Assembly: GCF_000016665.1 (NCBI RefSeq)
Contig: NC_009523.1
Span: 2,728,001-2,792,000, forward strand
From: Roseiflexus sp. RS-1
GTDB lineage: Bacteria > Chloroflexota > Chloroflexia > Chloroflexales > Roseiflexaceae
Direction of reading: 5' to 3'
DNA length: 64,000 bases
The notes under the pieces are model-generated. The model ran no database searches. It was not told the origin of the DNA and saw only the letters and a program-made list of their open reading frames with translations. The stretch's first letter is position 1. Each line of letters opens with the position of its first letter. Of the stretch, positions 34,864-42,982 are shown one piece after another. The position numbers were made by a program, and so were the translations under genes.

Positions 34864-36162
34864 ATGATGCGAACACCCCGTTCAGGTTACCGCTGGTTCG
34901 TGATCGCGGTCTTTTTCTGCTTTATGCTGCTCCATCAGTCGGACAAACTCCTGATCGGTCCACTCACCCCGGCTATCATGGACGAGTTCGGTATCAGTAT
35001 GACCCAGATGGGGGCAGTGACGACCGGTGCGCTGGTAGTGGCATCGATCCTCTATCCGATCTGGGGGTACCTGTACGACCGGTTTTCCCGTGCGCGTCTG
35101 CTGGCGCTGGCATCGTTCATCTGGGGGTCGACGACCTGGTTGAGCGCGGTGGCGCGCACCTACCCGACCTTTCTGATGGCGCGCGCTTCGACCGGGATTG
35201 ATGACTCGTCGTACCCTGGTATGTACGCCCTGGTCGCCGACTATTTCGGTCCGAATCTGCGCGGCAAAGTCTACGGTCTACTGCAACTGGCGCAACCGAT
35301 CGGCTATCTGGTCGGTATGGTGCTGGCACTGATGCTGGCGCCGCAGATCGGCTGGCGCACGATCTTTTTCCTGACCGGCGGACTGGGCATTGTGGTTGCG
35401 GTTGTCATTCTGTTCGGCGTTCGCGAAATGCCGCGTGGTAAAGCGGAGCCAGAGTTTGAAGGCATGACCGAGATGGCGCGGTTCCGCTTCTCGTGGGCGG
35501 AAATGCGTGCTGTGCTGGGGAAGCGCACCATGTGGTTCGTCTTCCTGCAAGGGTTCGCAGGCGTCTTTCCGTGGAATGTGATCACCTACTGGTTCTTCAC
35601 CTATCTGGCGCGCGAGCGCGGCTACGACGAAGGAAGCATTCTGCTGACGGTCGCGCCGGTTATTCTGATCCTGGCGAGCGGCAGTTTTATTGGCGGCGTT
35701 CTGGGTGATTGGGCATTCAAGCGCACGACGCGCGGGCGCATTCTGGTCTCCAGCGCGGGGGTCCTGATGGGGGCGATCTTTCTCTACCTGGCGATGCAAA
35801 CGCCGGTGGAGGAGCGTACCACCTTCTTTGTACTGATGTGTGTGACGGCGCTCTTTATGCCGCTGTCGTCACCAAATGTCATTGCAACGGTGTACGATGT
35901 AACGGTGCCGGAAGTGCTCAGCACGGCGCAGGCATTCGAGTATTTCATCGAAAACAGCGGCGCGGCGCTTGCCCCGCTGCTCGCTGGCATCATCGCCGAC
36001 ATGTACGACCTGCAAACCGCGATTACGTGGATCTGCGTCACTGCCTGGATGCTCTGTTTTGTGTTCTACCTGGGTGCGTTGCGCTATATCGAACGCGATC
36101 ACCATGCCCTGCGCGATGAGATGGCGCGTCGCGCGGCATCCTTCCGTCGGGCGTCGGCGTAG
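34864..36162 (+). CDS. Major facilitator superfamily transporter
   Basis: This 432-aa protein has 12 predicted helices and the MFS loop 2-3 motif variant GYLYDRFSRARLLALASFIWG (about 65-85). STGIDDSSYPGMYALVADYFGPNLRGKVYG is typical of the anion:cation symporter and other metabolite families. It is a membrane importer or exporter whose substrate I cannot tell. A 7-bp repeat tract separates it from a MATE exporter gene 78 bp downstream. Confidence 0.9.
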   Translation: MMRTPRSGYRWFVIAVFFCFMLLHQSDKLLIGPLTPAIMDEFGISMTQMGAVTTGALVVASILYPIWGYLYDRFSRARLLALASFIWGSTTWLSAVARTYPTFLMARASTGIDDSSYPGMYALVADYFGPNLRGKVYGLLQLAQPIGYLVGMVLALMLAPQIGWRTIFFLTGGLGIVVAVVILFGVREMPRGKAEPEFEGMTEMARFRFSWAEMRAVLGKRTMWFVFLQGFAGVFPWNVITYWFFTYLARERGYDEGSILLTVAPVILILASGSFIGGVLGDWAFKRTTRGRILVSSAGVLMGAIFLYLAMQTPVEERTTFFVLMCVTALFMPLSSPNVIATVYDVTVPEVLSTAQAFEYFIENSGAALAPLLAGIIADMYDLQTAITWICVTAWMLCFVFYLGALRYIERDHHALRDEMARRAASFRRASA

Positions 36163-36163
36163 G

Positions 36164-36222
36164 GGTTGAAGGTTGGAAGGTTGAAGGTTGAGGGTTGAAG
36201 GTTGAAGGTTGAACGTTCAACC
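36164..36222. repeat. GGTTGAA 7-bp tandem repeats ending in a palindrome
   Basis: Immediately after the MFS stop there are about eight copies of the 7-mer GGTTGAA (with variants), ending at 36207-36222 in the perfect palindrome GGTTGAACGTTCAACC. The palindrome could form a hairpin and act as a weak terminator. Confidence 0.85.
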
Positions 36223-36239
36223 AGAACGATAACACCAGT

Positions 36240-37646
36240 ATGGAGAAGTGTGTGACCATTCCCGACATCGTCCCATCAACTGCCGAAGCGGTGGCGCCTG
36301 CGGTGCAATCGGCGGGAACAGGCAGTGCAACCATTGACCGACCAGCGCTGCGTCGTCGGGTGATGGGTCTGGCGTTGCCCGCCATCGGCGAAAACCTCCT
36401 CCACACAGCGCTTGGCATTGCCGACACCATTCTGGTCGCCGGAATTGGCGTCGTTGCGCTGGCAGGCGTCGGCGCGGCGCTGAATGTGCTGTTCATCGTC
36501 ATGGCAGCGCTGAGTTCGCTATCAGTCGGCGCGTCGGTGCTGGTAGCGCAGGCAATTGGTGCAGGCAATTCCTCGCGGGCGAGTCACGTCGCCGGTCAGG
36601 CGCTGCTGTGGGGAATTGTGCTATCGCTGCCGATCACCCTCGCCGGGTTGATCTTTGCGACACCAGTCGTGGCGCTGTACGGCATGGCGCCCGATGCCAC
36701 TGCCGTTGCGGCGGAGTATCTGACGATCAGCGCGGCGAGCATCCCGGCACTGGCGCTCATGCTGATCGGCGGGAGCGTGTTGCGCGGCGCGGGTGACAGC
36801 CGCACACCCATGCTGGTGACAGCACTGGCAAATGTGCTGAACCTGATCGCCTCATGGGGGTTGATCTACGGGCATCTCGGCATGCCGGCGCTCGGTGTGG
36901 CTGGTAGCGCCTGGGGCACGCTGATCGCGCGCGTCGCAGGCGCTGCACTTTTCCTGGTGATCCTGCTGCGCACGAGCACCCGCTTGCGCGTTGGCGGTCC
37001 CGGAACCTGGCGACCGCGCTGGCGCACCGCGCGCGAGGTGCTCTGGCTTGGCGCGCCTGCGGCGCTGGAAGAGATCATCATCATCACATCGTTTGCCGCA
37101 CTGACGCCGATTGTCGTCGGGTTGGGCACCGTGGCGCTTGCCGCACATCGCGTGGCGCTGAATGTCCTCTCGCTCTCGTTCATGCCGGGGATCGGGTTCA
37201 GCCTGGCGACGACTGCGCTGGTCGGGCAGGCGGTCGGCGCCGGGCGGATCGACGAAGCGCGCGCGGTGACAAATGTGGCGACGCGCTGGGCGATCATCTG
37301 GATGGGCGGGTTGGGGGTGCTGTTCATCCTGTTTGCGCCGCAGATGGTCGGCATATTCAGCGGCGACCCGCAGTTGATCGCCATTGGCGCTGCGGCAGTG
37401 CAGGTCGTCGCGCTGGCGCAGCCGTTGTGGGCGGGCACATTCGTTATTGGCGGCGCGCTACGCGGCATCGGCGACACCCGCACACCAATGGTCGTCTCTG
37501 GTATTCTGGGATGGGCAGCGGTCGGCATCGCGCTGCTGCTCGTGTATGTCTGGCCCGCGCTCTGGGCGGTATGGCTGGCGTACATCTTTACCGGTCCGCC
37601 GGAGATCGGAGTGTTGTGGCGCCTGTGGCGTCGTAAGGTGCGTTGA
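36240..37646 (+). CDS. MATE family efflux transporter
   Basis: This 468-aa protein has two bundles of six helices. MATE-type segments include GLALPAIGENLLHTALGIADTILVAGIG, LVAQAIGAGN, PALALMLIGGSVLRGAGDSRTPMLVTALANVLNLIASWGLI and its second-half equivalent GGALRGIGDTRTPMVVSG. MATE proteins export drugs or metabolites with Na+ or H+. It sits between two GGTTGAA repeat tracts and may be co-transcribed with the MFS gene. Confidence 0.93.
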   Translation: MEKCVTIPDIVPSTAEAVAPAVQSAGTGSATIDRPALRRRVMGLALPAIGENLLHTALGIADTILVAGIGVVALAGVGAALNVLFIVMAALSSLSVGASVLVAQAIGAGNSSRASHVAGQALLWGIVLSLPITLAGLIFATPVVALYGMAPDATAVAAEYLTISAASIPALALMLIGGSVLRGAGDSRTPMLVTALANVLNLIASWGLIYGHLGMPALGVAGSAWGTLIARVAGAALFLVILLRTSTRLRVGGPGTWRPRWRTAREVLWLGAPAALEEIIIITSFAALTPIVVGLGTVALAAHRVALNVLSLSFMPGIGFSLATTALVGQAVGAGRIDEARAVTNVATRWAIIWMGGLGVLFILFAPQMVGIFSGDPQLIAIGAAAVQVVALAQPLWAGTFVIGGALRGIGDTRTPMVVSGILGWAAVGIALLLVYVWPALWAVWLAYIFTGPPEIGVLWRLWRRKVR

Positions 37647-37651
37647 GGCGA

Positions 37652-37702
37652 AGGTTGAAGGTTGAAGGTTGAAGGTTGAAGGTTGAAGGTTGAACGTTCA
37701 AC
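37652..37702. repeat. GGTTGAA 7-bp tandem repeats after MATE gene
   Basis: Six to seven copies of GGTTGAA begin 6 bp after the MATE stop and end in GTTGAACGTTCAAC (37689-37702), the same palindrome as after the MFS gene. Confidence 0.88.
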
Positions 37703-37756
37703 GTTGGACGTTATCTATTCGATTTCTGCCTTCATAGTTGTTATACAAAAAAACAT

Positions 37757-38497
37757 ATGTCATCTTTTCCTCCATACGTTCGCTGCATTGTTGCAAACGC
37801 CGACCCCATTGCCTGGCCCGTCGGCGGGCAGGGGTTTAACGAGTGCAGTTTCACTTCGCTCGCCAACGCACTCAACCTGTTGCATGGCGAGCCACGATTC
37901 ACGAAGGATGAATTCATTCGTGAAGCAGGTCTGCTGTTTCAGCCAAAATTCGGCGGAACCCTGCCGCCGCTCAAGGCGCTGCAGCTGCGGCGACGCGGCT
38001 ATGGCGCGCATTTCGGCAACCTTTCCCATACTGATGGCGAGCGCGTGTTGCGCGACCTGATCGACCGGGGCGTGCCGGTGATCGTCGATATCTATCCGGC
38101 GCTTCAGATGGGAAGATTACGCCTGTGGGGACAACACGCGACGGTGTTGGTGGGGTACAGCCTGCCATACCGGGATGCGTCTGGGGCGTTGCGGGAGGAG
38201 TACTATCTGGTGGATGCGCAGTGGCCCGATCTGGGACGCTTTGATCTGACGACGAATGATGTCGATCGGGACGGAGATAGCATCCCTGAACGCTATCCGG
38301 GCAACCGCACCCTCGAACGGCACGAGTTCATGCGCTTGTGGACCTCACGCAACTACTGCCCGGTCTTCCGCACCCCCGCCGAACATGATGCCTGGTACCG
38401 CGAAACGATGCGTCGTGCATCAGGGCTGCCGGTCATCGGTTGGATTGGTCAGCGCCTGTTGTTCGGCAGCGACGACCGCGTGAAAGAAGAGGCATAA
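37757..38497 (+). CDS. C39-like / papain-like cysteine peptidase-fold protein
   Basis: This 246-aa protein has the order of catalytic residues of C39-type peptidases: Gln25 and Cys30 in GGQGFNECSFTSLANALNLL, His127 in LWGQHATVLVGY, and Asp153 in YYLVDAQWPD. Many such proteins are peptidases or inactive relatives. No signal peptide or membrane helix is seen, and no bacteriocin-type transporter is adjacent. TATACA ends 9 bp before the ATG, so the mRNA leader is very short. The substrate is unknown. Confidence 0.7.
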   Translation: MSSFPPYVRCIVANADPIAWPVGGQGFNECSFTSLANALNLLHGEPRFTKDEFIREAGLLFQPKFGGTLPPLKALQLRRRGYGAHFGNLSHTDGERVLRDLIDRGVPVIVDIYPALQMGRLRLWGQHATVLVGYSLPYRDASGALREEYYLVDAQWPDLGRFDLTTNDVDRDGDSIPERYPGNRTLERHEFMRLWTSRNYCPVFRTPAEHDAWYRETMRRASGLPVIGWIGQRLLFGSDDRVKEEA

Positions 38498-38610
38498 CGG
38501 GAATTCGGGGGAGAGCGAAAATATGACCCGCACATTGCCCGTTCGCGTGGTAAGATAAAACGGGTGGCATCATCCGATGTTGTCTGCTGATTGGCAAGAG
38601 AAGAGGGCGA

Positions 38611-38952
38611 GTGGCAACGCACATGCCTGCAGAAGTTTCGGTTCCGCTCACAACCACCATTCCGACGACGGAATATGTCGTCGTCACCGAAGACGAACTG
38701 GAACGTCCATACCGCGTCATCATCGAAAATGACGATGTGACGCCGATGGACTTTGTGGTGCTGATATTGCTGACCATCTTCGAACTGGGCTTCGAGCAAT
38801 CAGTTGCCATTATGCTCGAAGCGCACCACAACGGACGAGCGCACGTTGTGACGCTGCCCTATGAAGAAGCGCAGCGTCGCGTCTACGAGGCGCACCACGC
38901 AGCGCGCGAAGCTGGCTATCCGCTGAGTTTCTACCTGGAGCCGGATGTGTGA
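38611..38952 (+). CDS. clpS: ATP-dependent Clp protease adaptor ClpS
   Basis: This 113-aa protein starts at GTG 38611, preceded by AGAGGG. The core (about 32-112) matches ClpS: YRVIIENDDVTPMDFVVLILLTIF, MLEAHHNGRAHVVTLPYEEAQRRVYEAHHAAREAGYPLSFYLEPD. The N-end-binding pocket residues (ENDD and HHNG) are present. ClpS delivers proteins with bulky N-terminal residues to ClpA/ClpC-ClpP. The N-terminal 30 residues are a flexible extension. clpA and clpC are not nearby. Confidence 0.9.
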   Translation: MATHMPAEVSVPLTTTIPTTEYVVVTEDELERPYRVIIENDDVTPMDFVVLILLTIFELGFEQSVAIMLEAHHNGRAHVVTLPYEEAQRRVYEAHHAAREAGYPLSFYLEPDV

Positions 38953-38954
38953 CC

Positions 38955-40037
38955 TCACTTCAGCGCTGCACCGCATTCGATACAGAACTTTGCCCCCGGT
39001 GTCACAGCGTGACCGCACTGCGGGCACGCGGCAGGGCGCAGCGACGCGCCACATTCGCTGCAAAACTTGGCGTTCTCCGGCACGCTGACGCCACAGCGCG
39101 GACAGGCTTTCATCGCTGCTGACTGCGCTGCTGGCGCCGCCGCTGGTTGCACTGCCGGTTGTGGCGGCGGTTGCGGCGACGGCGTTTGCTGCTGGAGCGC
39201 CTGACCCATCAGCGCTCCCAGGTTCATGCCTGCACCCAGTCCGATACCGGCGCCAACGGCGCTATCACCACCAGCGCGCGCTGCGTCCTGCAACGCCTCA
39301 GCCGCCTTGAAGCGCGTATAGTCGCCCAGACCGCCGAATGCCGCCACCCCGCCGACCTGATCGAGTCGCCGTTCCAGTTCTTCAGGCACACTGATCGTGT
39401 TGATGTAGAAGCGGGTCAACTGCAAGCCGAGTGCGGCAAAATCATCTTTCAACACCTCATACGCCATCTCGGAGAGTTCATCGTACTCGGTCGCCAGGTC
39501 GAGCACTGAGAGTTTGCGCTCACGCATCCGCTCGGCAATCACATCGGCGACGCGGGCAATGATTGAACTGCGCAGCTGCTCCTCGACATCCTGCACCGTC
39601 AGGCGTCCACGGGTGCCGACCACTGCGGTCAGCAGTCGGCGTGGTTCCGCCACCTGGATGATGAAGGTTCCAAACGCCCGCAAACGCACCATGCCGAACT
39701 GTGCGTCGCGCATCGGGATCGGTTGCGGCGTACCCCACTTCAGATCGGTGTGTTGATGCAGACTGACGAAGTAGACGTCGGCGCGAAACGGGCTTTTGCT
39801 GCCAAAAGGAAGTTTGATGAAGTCGATCAGCAGCGGAATGTTGTTACTCGTCAATGTATGCCGACCTGGAATGAGCATATCGAGGAAGCGCCCATCGCGT
39901 GCGAAGAAGGCAAGTTGCCCCTCACGCACAATACACTGCGATCCGAGGCGCAGTTCACCGTTGCCATCCGGCGGCACGCGCGCCACCAGCGTTTTGCCTG
40001 TGGGATCGACGAATTCAACAATGTCGAGCAGTGGCAT
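38955..40037 (-). CDS. SPFH domain protein with C-terminal double zinc ribbon
   Basis: In this 360-aa protein residues ~1-240 are an SPFH-type domain (KTLVARVPPDGNGELRLGSQCIVREGQLAFFARDGRFLDMLIPGRHTLTSNNIPLL). A glycine/proline/alanine linker (about 250-305) and two zinc ribbons, CPRCGVSVPENAKFCSECG and CPQCGHAVTPGAKFCIECG, follow. This matches the group named virion core protein/YdjI-like, cytosolic SPFH proteins linked with membrane stress and phage-shock contexts. AGGAGACC precedes the start. Its end lies 2 bp from that of clpS, on the other strand. Confidence 0.88.
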   Translation of the reverse strand: MPLLDIVEFVDPTGKTLVARVPPDGNGELRLGSQCIVREGQLAFFARDGRFLDMLIPGRHTLTSNNIPLLIDFIKLPFGSKSPFRADVYFVSLHQHTDLKWGTPQPIPMRDAQFGMVRLRAFGTFIIQVAEPRRLLTAVVGTRGRLTVQDVEEQLRSSIIARVADVIAERMRERKLSVLDLATEYDELSEMAYEVLKDDFAALGLQLTRFYINTISVPEELERRLDQVGGVAAFGGLGDYTRFKAAEALQDAARAGGDSAVGAGIGLGAGMNLGALMGQALQQQTPSPQPPPQPAVQPAAAPAAQSAAMKACPRCGVSVPENAKFCSECGASLRPAACPQCGHAVTPGAKFCIECGAALK

Positions 40038-40209
40038 AGGTGGTCTCCTGTTGCAAAGGTTGATGTATTGTTCATCGCCATGTACGTGCGTGGCGCCGTA
40101 CCGTTGCGAATTATCTCATGATAATCTTACCCCAGAATGGAGAGTGTGAAGTGTGCAATTTAATGGCAATCGCGCAACCGTTCCTGCCTCGCCTGTCTCT
40201 TGCCTCTCG

Positions 40210-40256
40210 CAACCTTCAACCTTCAACCCGCAACCTTCAACCTTCAACCTTCACCC
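40210..40256. repeat. GGTTGAA-type 7-bp repeats (minus strand) at IPK gene end
   Basis: Six or so CAACCTT units (GGTTGAA-type on the minus strand) run into the stop codon of the isopentenyl phosphate kinase gene; the TGA at 40251-40253 is part of a GGGTGAAGG repeat unit. Confidence 0.85.
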
Positions 40257-41060
40257 TCCCACGATCACCGTTCCCTCGACCGTATCATCGCCGAGCAACG
40301 CCCGCTTCAGCGACCCCGGCTTCGGACCAATCAGGTAAACCTGAAGCCCAGGAACTGTTTGCACCAGTTGCCACATGAGTTCGACTTTGCTGCGCATGCC
40401 GCCGGTGACATCCACACCGTGCGATCCACCGGCGCCCGCCAGCACGTTGGCGATGTTGCGCCGATCGATCCGCGCAATCCGCTCCGCCTGCGGGTTGATG
40501 CGCGGGTCGGCGGTGTACACCCCCGCCTCGCCGACCAGAACGATGCGCGCAGGGCGAAGGGTGGGCAGTGTCGCCAGATGCGCCAGCAGTTGCTCGGTTG
40601 AAATAATTGCGCTCCCCTGAACGTCGTCGAACGCAACATCACCATGAATGACAGGAACCATCCGGCGTTCCAGCGCACGCTCCAGAGAACCGGTTTCCCA
40701 GTGAACCAATCGCCCGCCACGCGCCAGCAGCGTTGTCGAGGGTTGCAACGCCAGCGCCGGAATGCCCGCCGCGAGCAGTTCGTCCACCACAATCCGGTTC
40801 AGGCGCAGTGCTGCGCCAGAGGTCAGCGCGAACCCCATCCAATCGTCGTCGGGCGCCAGACCGCGGTGGATGCCATACCGCTGCGCGTAGACGTGCCCGA
40901 ACGAACCGCTGCCGTGCCCCACAATGACGCACAGATCACGCGCGGCGTCCAACGCCTGCCGCAGTTCCTCCGCCAACTGGCGAATAGTATCAATATCGGC
41001 GCGTTCCTGCTGTTGCTTGTCGGTGATGACCGAGCCGCCGAATTTAATGAAGACAATCAT
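40251..41060 (-). CDS. Isopentenyl phosphate kinase
   Basis: This 269-aa amino-acid-kinase-family protein has FIKFGGSVITDK (Lys6, phosphate binding) and GHGSGSFGHVYAQRYGIHRG with the His (H56) that isopentenyl phosphate kinases use to hold isopentenyl phosphate. The nucleotide-binding end has DVTGGMRSKVELM. The enzyme makes isopentenyl diphosphate from isopentenyl phosphate, the last step of the alternative mevalonate pathway known in archaea and in Roseiflexus. It is not a carbamate or UMP kinase, judging by the HGSGSFGH signature. The UbiA-family gene downstream of its promoter fits isoprenoid metabolism. Confidence 0.88.
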   Translation of the reverse strand: MIVFIKFGGSVITDKQQQERADIDTIRQLAEELRQALDAARDLCVIVGHGSGSFGHVYAQRYGIHRGLAPDDDWMGFALTSGAALRLNRIVVDELLAAGIPALALQPSTTLLARGGRLVHWETGSLERALERRMVPVIHGDVAFDDVQGSAIISTEQLLAHLATLPTLRPARIVLVGEAGVYTADPRINPQAERIARIDRRNIANVLAGAGGSHGVDVTGGMRSKVELMWQLVQTVPGLQVYLIGPKPGSLKRALLGDDTVEGTVIVGG

Positions 41061-41153
41061 ACGAACTGAGAAATGGTCAGGGGTTAAGGGTTAGAATGTT
41101 CCTTGCCTTTACCCTTCCCACCTTGCAACATGCAACCTTCAAACATGTCGCGG

Positions 41154-42137
41154 TCACAACGAAAACATCGCCAGGATCGCGACCGACGTCAGCCCCCACA
41201 GCACAATGCATGACGCCAGCGGGGTGTCTTTCAACACCAGATCGGCAGGACTGCCGCCGCCATCCTGCTTGTAGATCAGATAGAGATAGCGGAAAATGGC
41301 ATAGACCACAAATGGAACCGTGATCATCATCACCGGGAATGGTTCATGCGGCAGGGTTTCAGCGGTCGCCGTAAAGAGGGTATAGGCGATGATCGTTGCC
41401 GACGTCACGATCGACATCATCTGGTCGAGGAGCGGCAACGAATATTCATCGAGGATTCTCCGGTGGGCGCCGGCGCCATTCTCCAGCAGCACGATCTCGG
41501 CGCGGCGTTTTGCCAATCCCAGAAAGAGCGCCAGCAACCCCATACAGATCAGCAACCACGGCGTAATGTTAATGTCGAGCACCATTGCGCCTGCCACAGC
41601 CCGGAGCACAAAGCCGGCGGCGATGGTGAAGATATCCATAATCACCACATGCTTGAAATAGAACGAATACGCCACGCCCTGCACCAGCGCATAGACCAGC
41701 AGCACTGCCGGGAAGTCGTAGTTATGACCGAACCACGCGACACTCCCGCCCGGCGGCGTGTAGGTGAGATCGAGCCACACGCTCAGCGGCGTCGCAACGA
41801 TCACCAGCGCCGCTGCCGTGACTGCCGCTATCTGCGGACTCAGTCGCCCCGATGCGAGCGGTCGGTTGCGCTTCTTCGGGTGCGCCCGATCCTTCTCCAT
41901 GTCAACCAGGTCGTTGAGCAGGTAAATGGCGCTGGCGACCATACAGAACAGAATGAACGCAGCGATAACCGTCAGCACTGCATCCGCCTGCATCCACAAT
42001 CGTTGCTGCGAGAACACAATCGCCGCAAAGACGAACGTATTCTTGATCCATTCCTTGGGGCGCATTGCACGCAGCAACTCGATCAGCATCGAGAAGCCGC
42101 GTGCCTGCACCATTTCGACATCAACCATGCGCGACAT
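41154..42137 (-). CDS. UbiA family prenyltransferase, decaprenyl-phosphate phosphoribosyltransferase-like
   Basis: This 327-aa membrane protein has about eight to nine helices. The metal-diphosphate motif NDLVDMEKDRAHPKKRNRPLASG starts at residue 75 (NDxxDxxxD). The first helix region RAMRPKEWIKNTFVFAAIVFSQQ resembles mycobacterial DPPR synthase (Rv3806c) more than quinone or chlorophyll prenyltransferases. Such enzymes attach phosphoribose from PRPP to a polyprenyl phosphate. A promoter 37 bp upstream supports the first ATG. Donor and acceptor are inferred. It shares a divergent promoter region with rdgB. Confidence 0.82.
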   Translation of the reverse strand: MSRMVDVEMVQARGFSMLIELLRAMRPKEWIKNTFVFAAIVFSQQRLWMQADAVLTVIAAFILFCMVASAIYLLNDLVDMEKDRAHPKKRNRPLASGRLSPQIAAVTAAALVIVATPLSVWLDLTYTPPGGSVAWFGHNYDFPAVLLVYALVQGVAYSFYFKHVVIMDIFTIAAGFVLRAVAGAMVLDINITPWLLICMGLLALFLGLAKRRAEIVLLENGAGAHRRILDEYSLPLLDQMMSIVTSATIIAYTLFTATAETLPHEPFPVMMITVPFVVYAIFRYLYLIYKQDGGGSPADLVLKDTPLASCIVLWGLTSVAILAMFSL

Positions 42138-42173
42138 AACGTCTATTCCTTGTCTACGCGAACAACCCTGGCT

Positions 42174-42202
42174 ATTCTAGTTGAGCGCGCATTCTACGTC
42201 AA
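42174..42202 (-). promoter_or_regulatory. Promoter of UbiA-family gene
   Basis: On the minus strand, TTGACG (42202-42197), 17 bp, TAGAAT (42179-42174). Its -35 lies 4 bp from the -35 of the divergent rdgB promoter. Confidence 0.6.
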
Positions 42203-42206
42203 ACCC

Positions 42207-42235
42207 TTGACATATCGCCGTTGTGCGGCTACGCT
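42207..42235 (+). promoter_or_regulatory. Promoter of rdgB
   Basis: TTGACA (42207-42212), 17 bp, TACGCT (42230-42235). Transcription would start about 25 bp before the rdgB ATG. It is back-to-back with the UbiA promoter. Confidence 0.55.
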
Positions 42236-42267
42236 GCAACAAGACGGATCAATGATCAGGAATGGCT

Positions 42268-42882
42268 ATGCCTCGTCTGTTGATAGCGACCACCAATCCG
42301 GGCAAGCTGCGGGAGTACGCAGCAATCTTCGCCGATCTGCCGCTTGATCTGTACACGCTGTCAGACCTGCATATCGAGGACGATGTTGAGGAGACAGGCG
42401 CAACCTTTGCCGAAAATGCGCGCATCAAAGCCGAATACTATGCGCGTCGCAGCGGGATGCCAACCCTTGCTGACGATTCGGGGCTGGAAGTGGCGGCGCT
42501 CGGCGGCGAACCCGGTGTGTATTCGGCGCGCTATGCCGGTCCTGAAGCGACCGATGCCGAGCGGAACGCATTGCTGCTGCGCAAACTCGAAGGGGTGCCG
42601 TTCCATGCGCGCCTGGCGCGTTTCGTGTGTGTCATCGCCCTGGCGCTGCCCAACGGTTCAATCGAGTTCGTCGAGGGCGTTCTCTCCGGCGTTATTGAAT
42701 TCGAGCCGAAAGGACACTACGGCTTCGGGTACGATCCGATCTTCTACGTTCTCGACGAGGACGCAACGCTGGCGGAACTCCCGCCTGAGCGGAAGAATCA
42801 GATCAGTCATCGCGCACACGCTGCCCGCGCTGCCCGTGAGGTGTTGCAACGCTGGCTCGCTGAGGGAAAGCTTGATCGGTGA
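42268..42882 (+). CDS. rdgB: Non-canonical purine NTP pyrophosphatase (RdgB/HAM1)
   Basis: This protein is 204 aa from ATG 42268, chosen because CAGGA lies 6 bp before it; an ATG at 42262 is also possible. Seen are IATTNPGKLREYAAIF, the substrate-binding SGLEVAALGGEPGVYSARYAG, GHYGFGYDPIFYV and SHRAHAARA. It hydrolyses dITP, XTP and ITP to monophosphates and keeps deaminated purines out of DNA and RNA. The stop codon lies in one copy of a 25-bp direct repeat, whose other copy is the start of the next gene. Confidence 0.95.
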   Translation: MPRLLIATTNPGKLREYAAIFADLPLDLYTLSDLHIEDDVEETGATFAENARIKAEYYARRSGMPTLADDSGLEVAALGGEPGVYSARYAGPEATDAERNALLLRKLEGVPFHARLARFVCVIALALPNGSIEFVEGVLSGVIEFEPKGHYGFGYDPIFYVLDEDATLAELPPERKNQISHRAHAARAAREVLQRWLAEGKLDR

Positions 42883-42982
42883 CATCACCGGTTGACATTG
42901 ATCGCGGAGACGGGGACGTGAAGGTTTTGCCCATACGCCTTCCGGGATGCTGAACCTGTGACATCATTGGTTGAAATTGATC
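42879..42982 (+). repeat. Imperfect 25-bp direct repeat spanning rdgB end and DUF2357 gene start
   Basis: Copies at 42879-42903 and 42958-42982 share 22 of 25 bases. Both begin GTGACATCA. The second is the actual start (GTG at 42958) of the next gene. They are 79 bp apart, so not in the same frame. This suggests a local duplication or a footprint of insertion next to the island boundary. Confidence 0.75.

Noticed and set aside
36207-36222. GAACGTTC palindromes at repeat ends as LexA boxes
   Set aside because: They lack the four-base spacer of the CGAAC-N4-GTTCG type and are produced by the repeat sequence turning around.
37757-38497. C39 peptidase of a bacteriocin export system
   Set aside because: No ABC transporter, precursor peptide or signal sequence is nearby, so only the fold is called.
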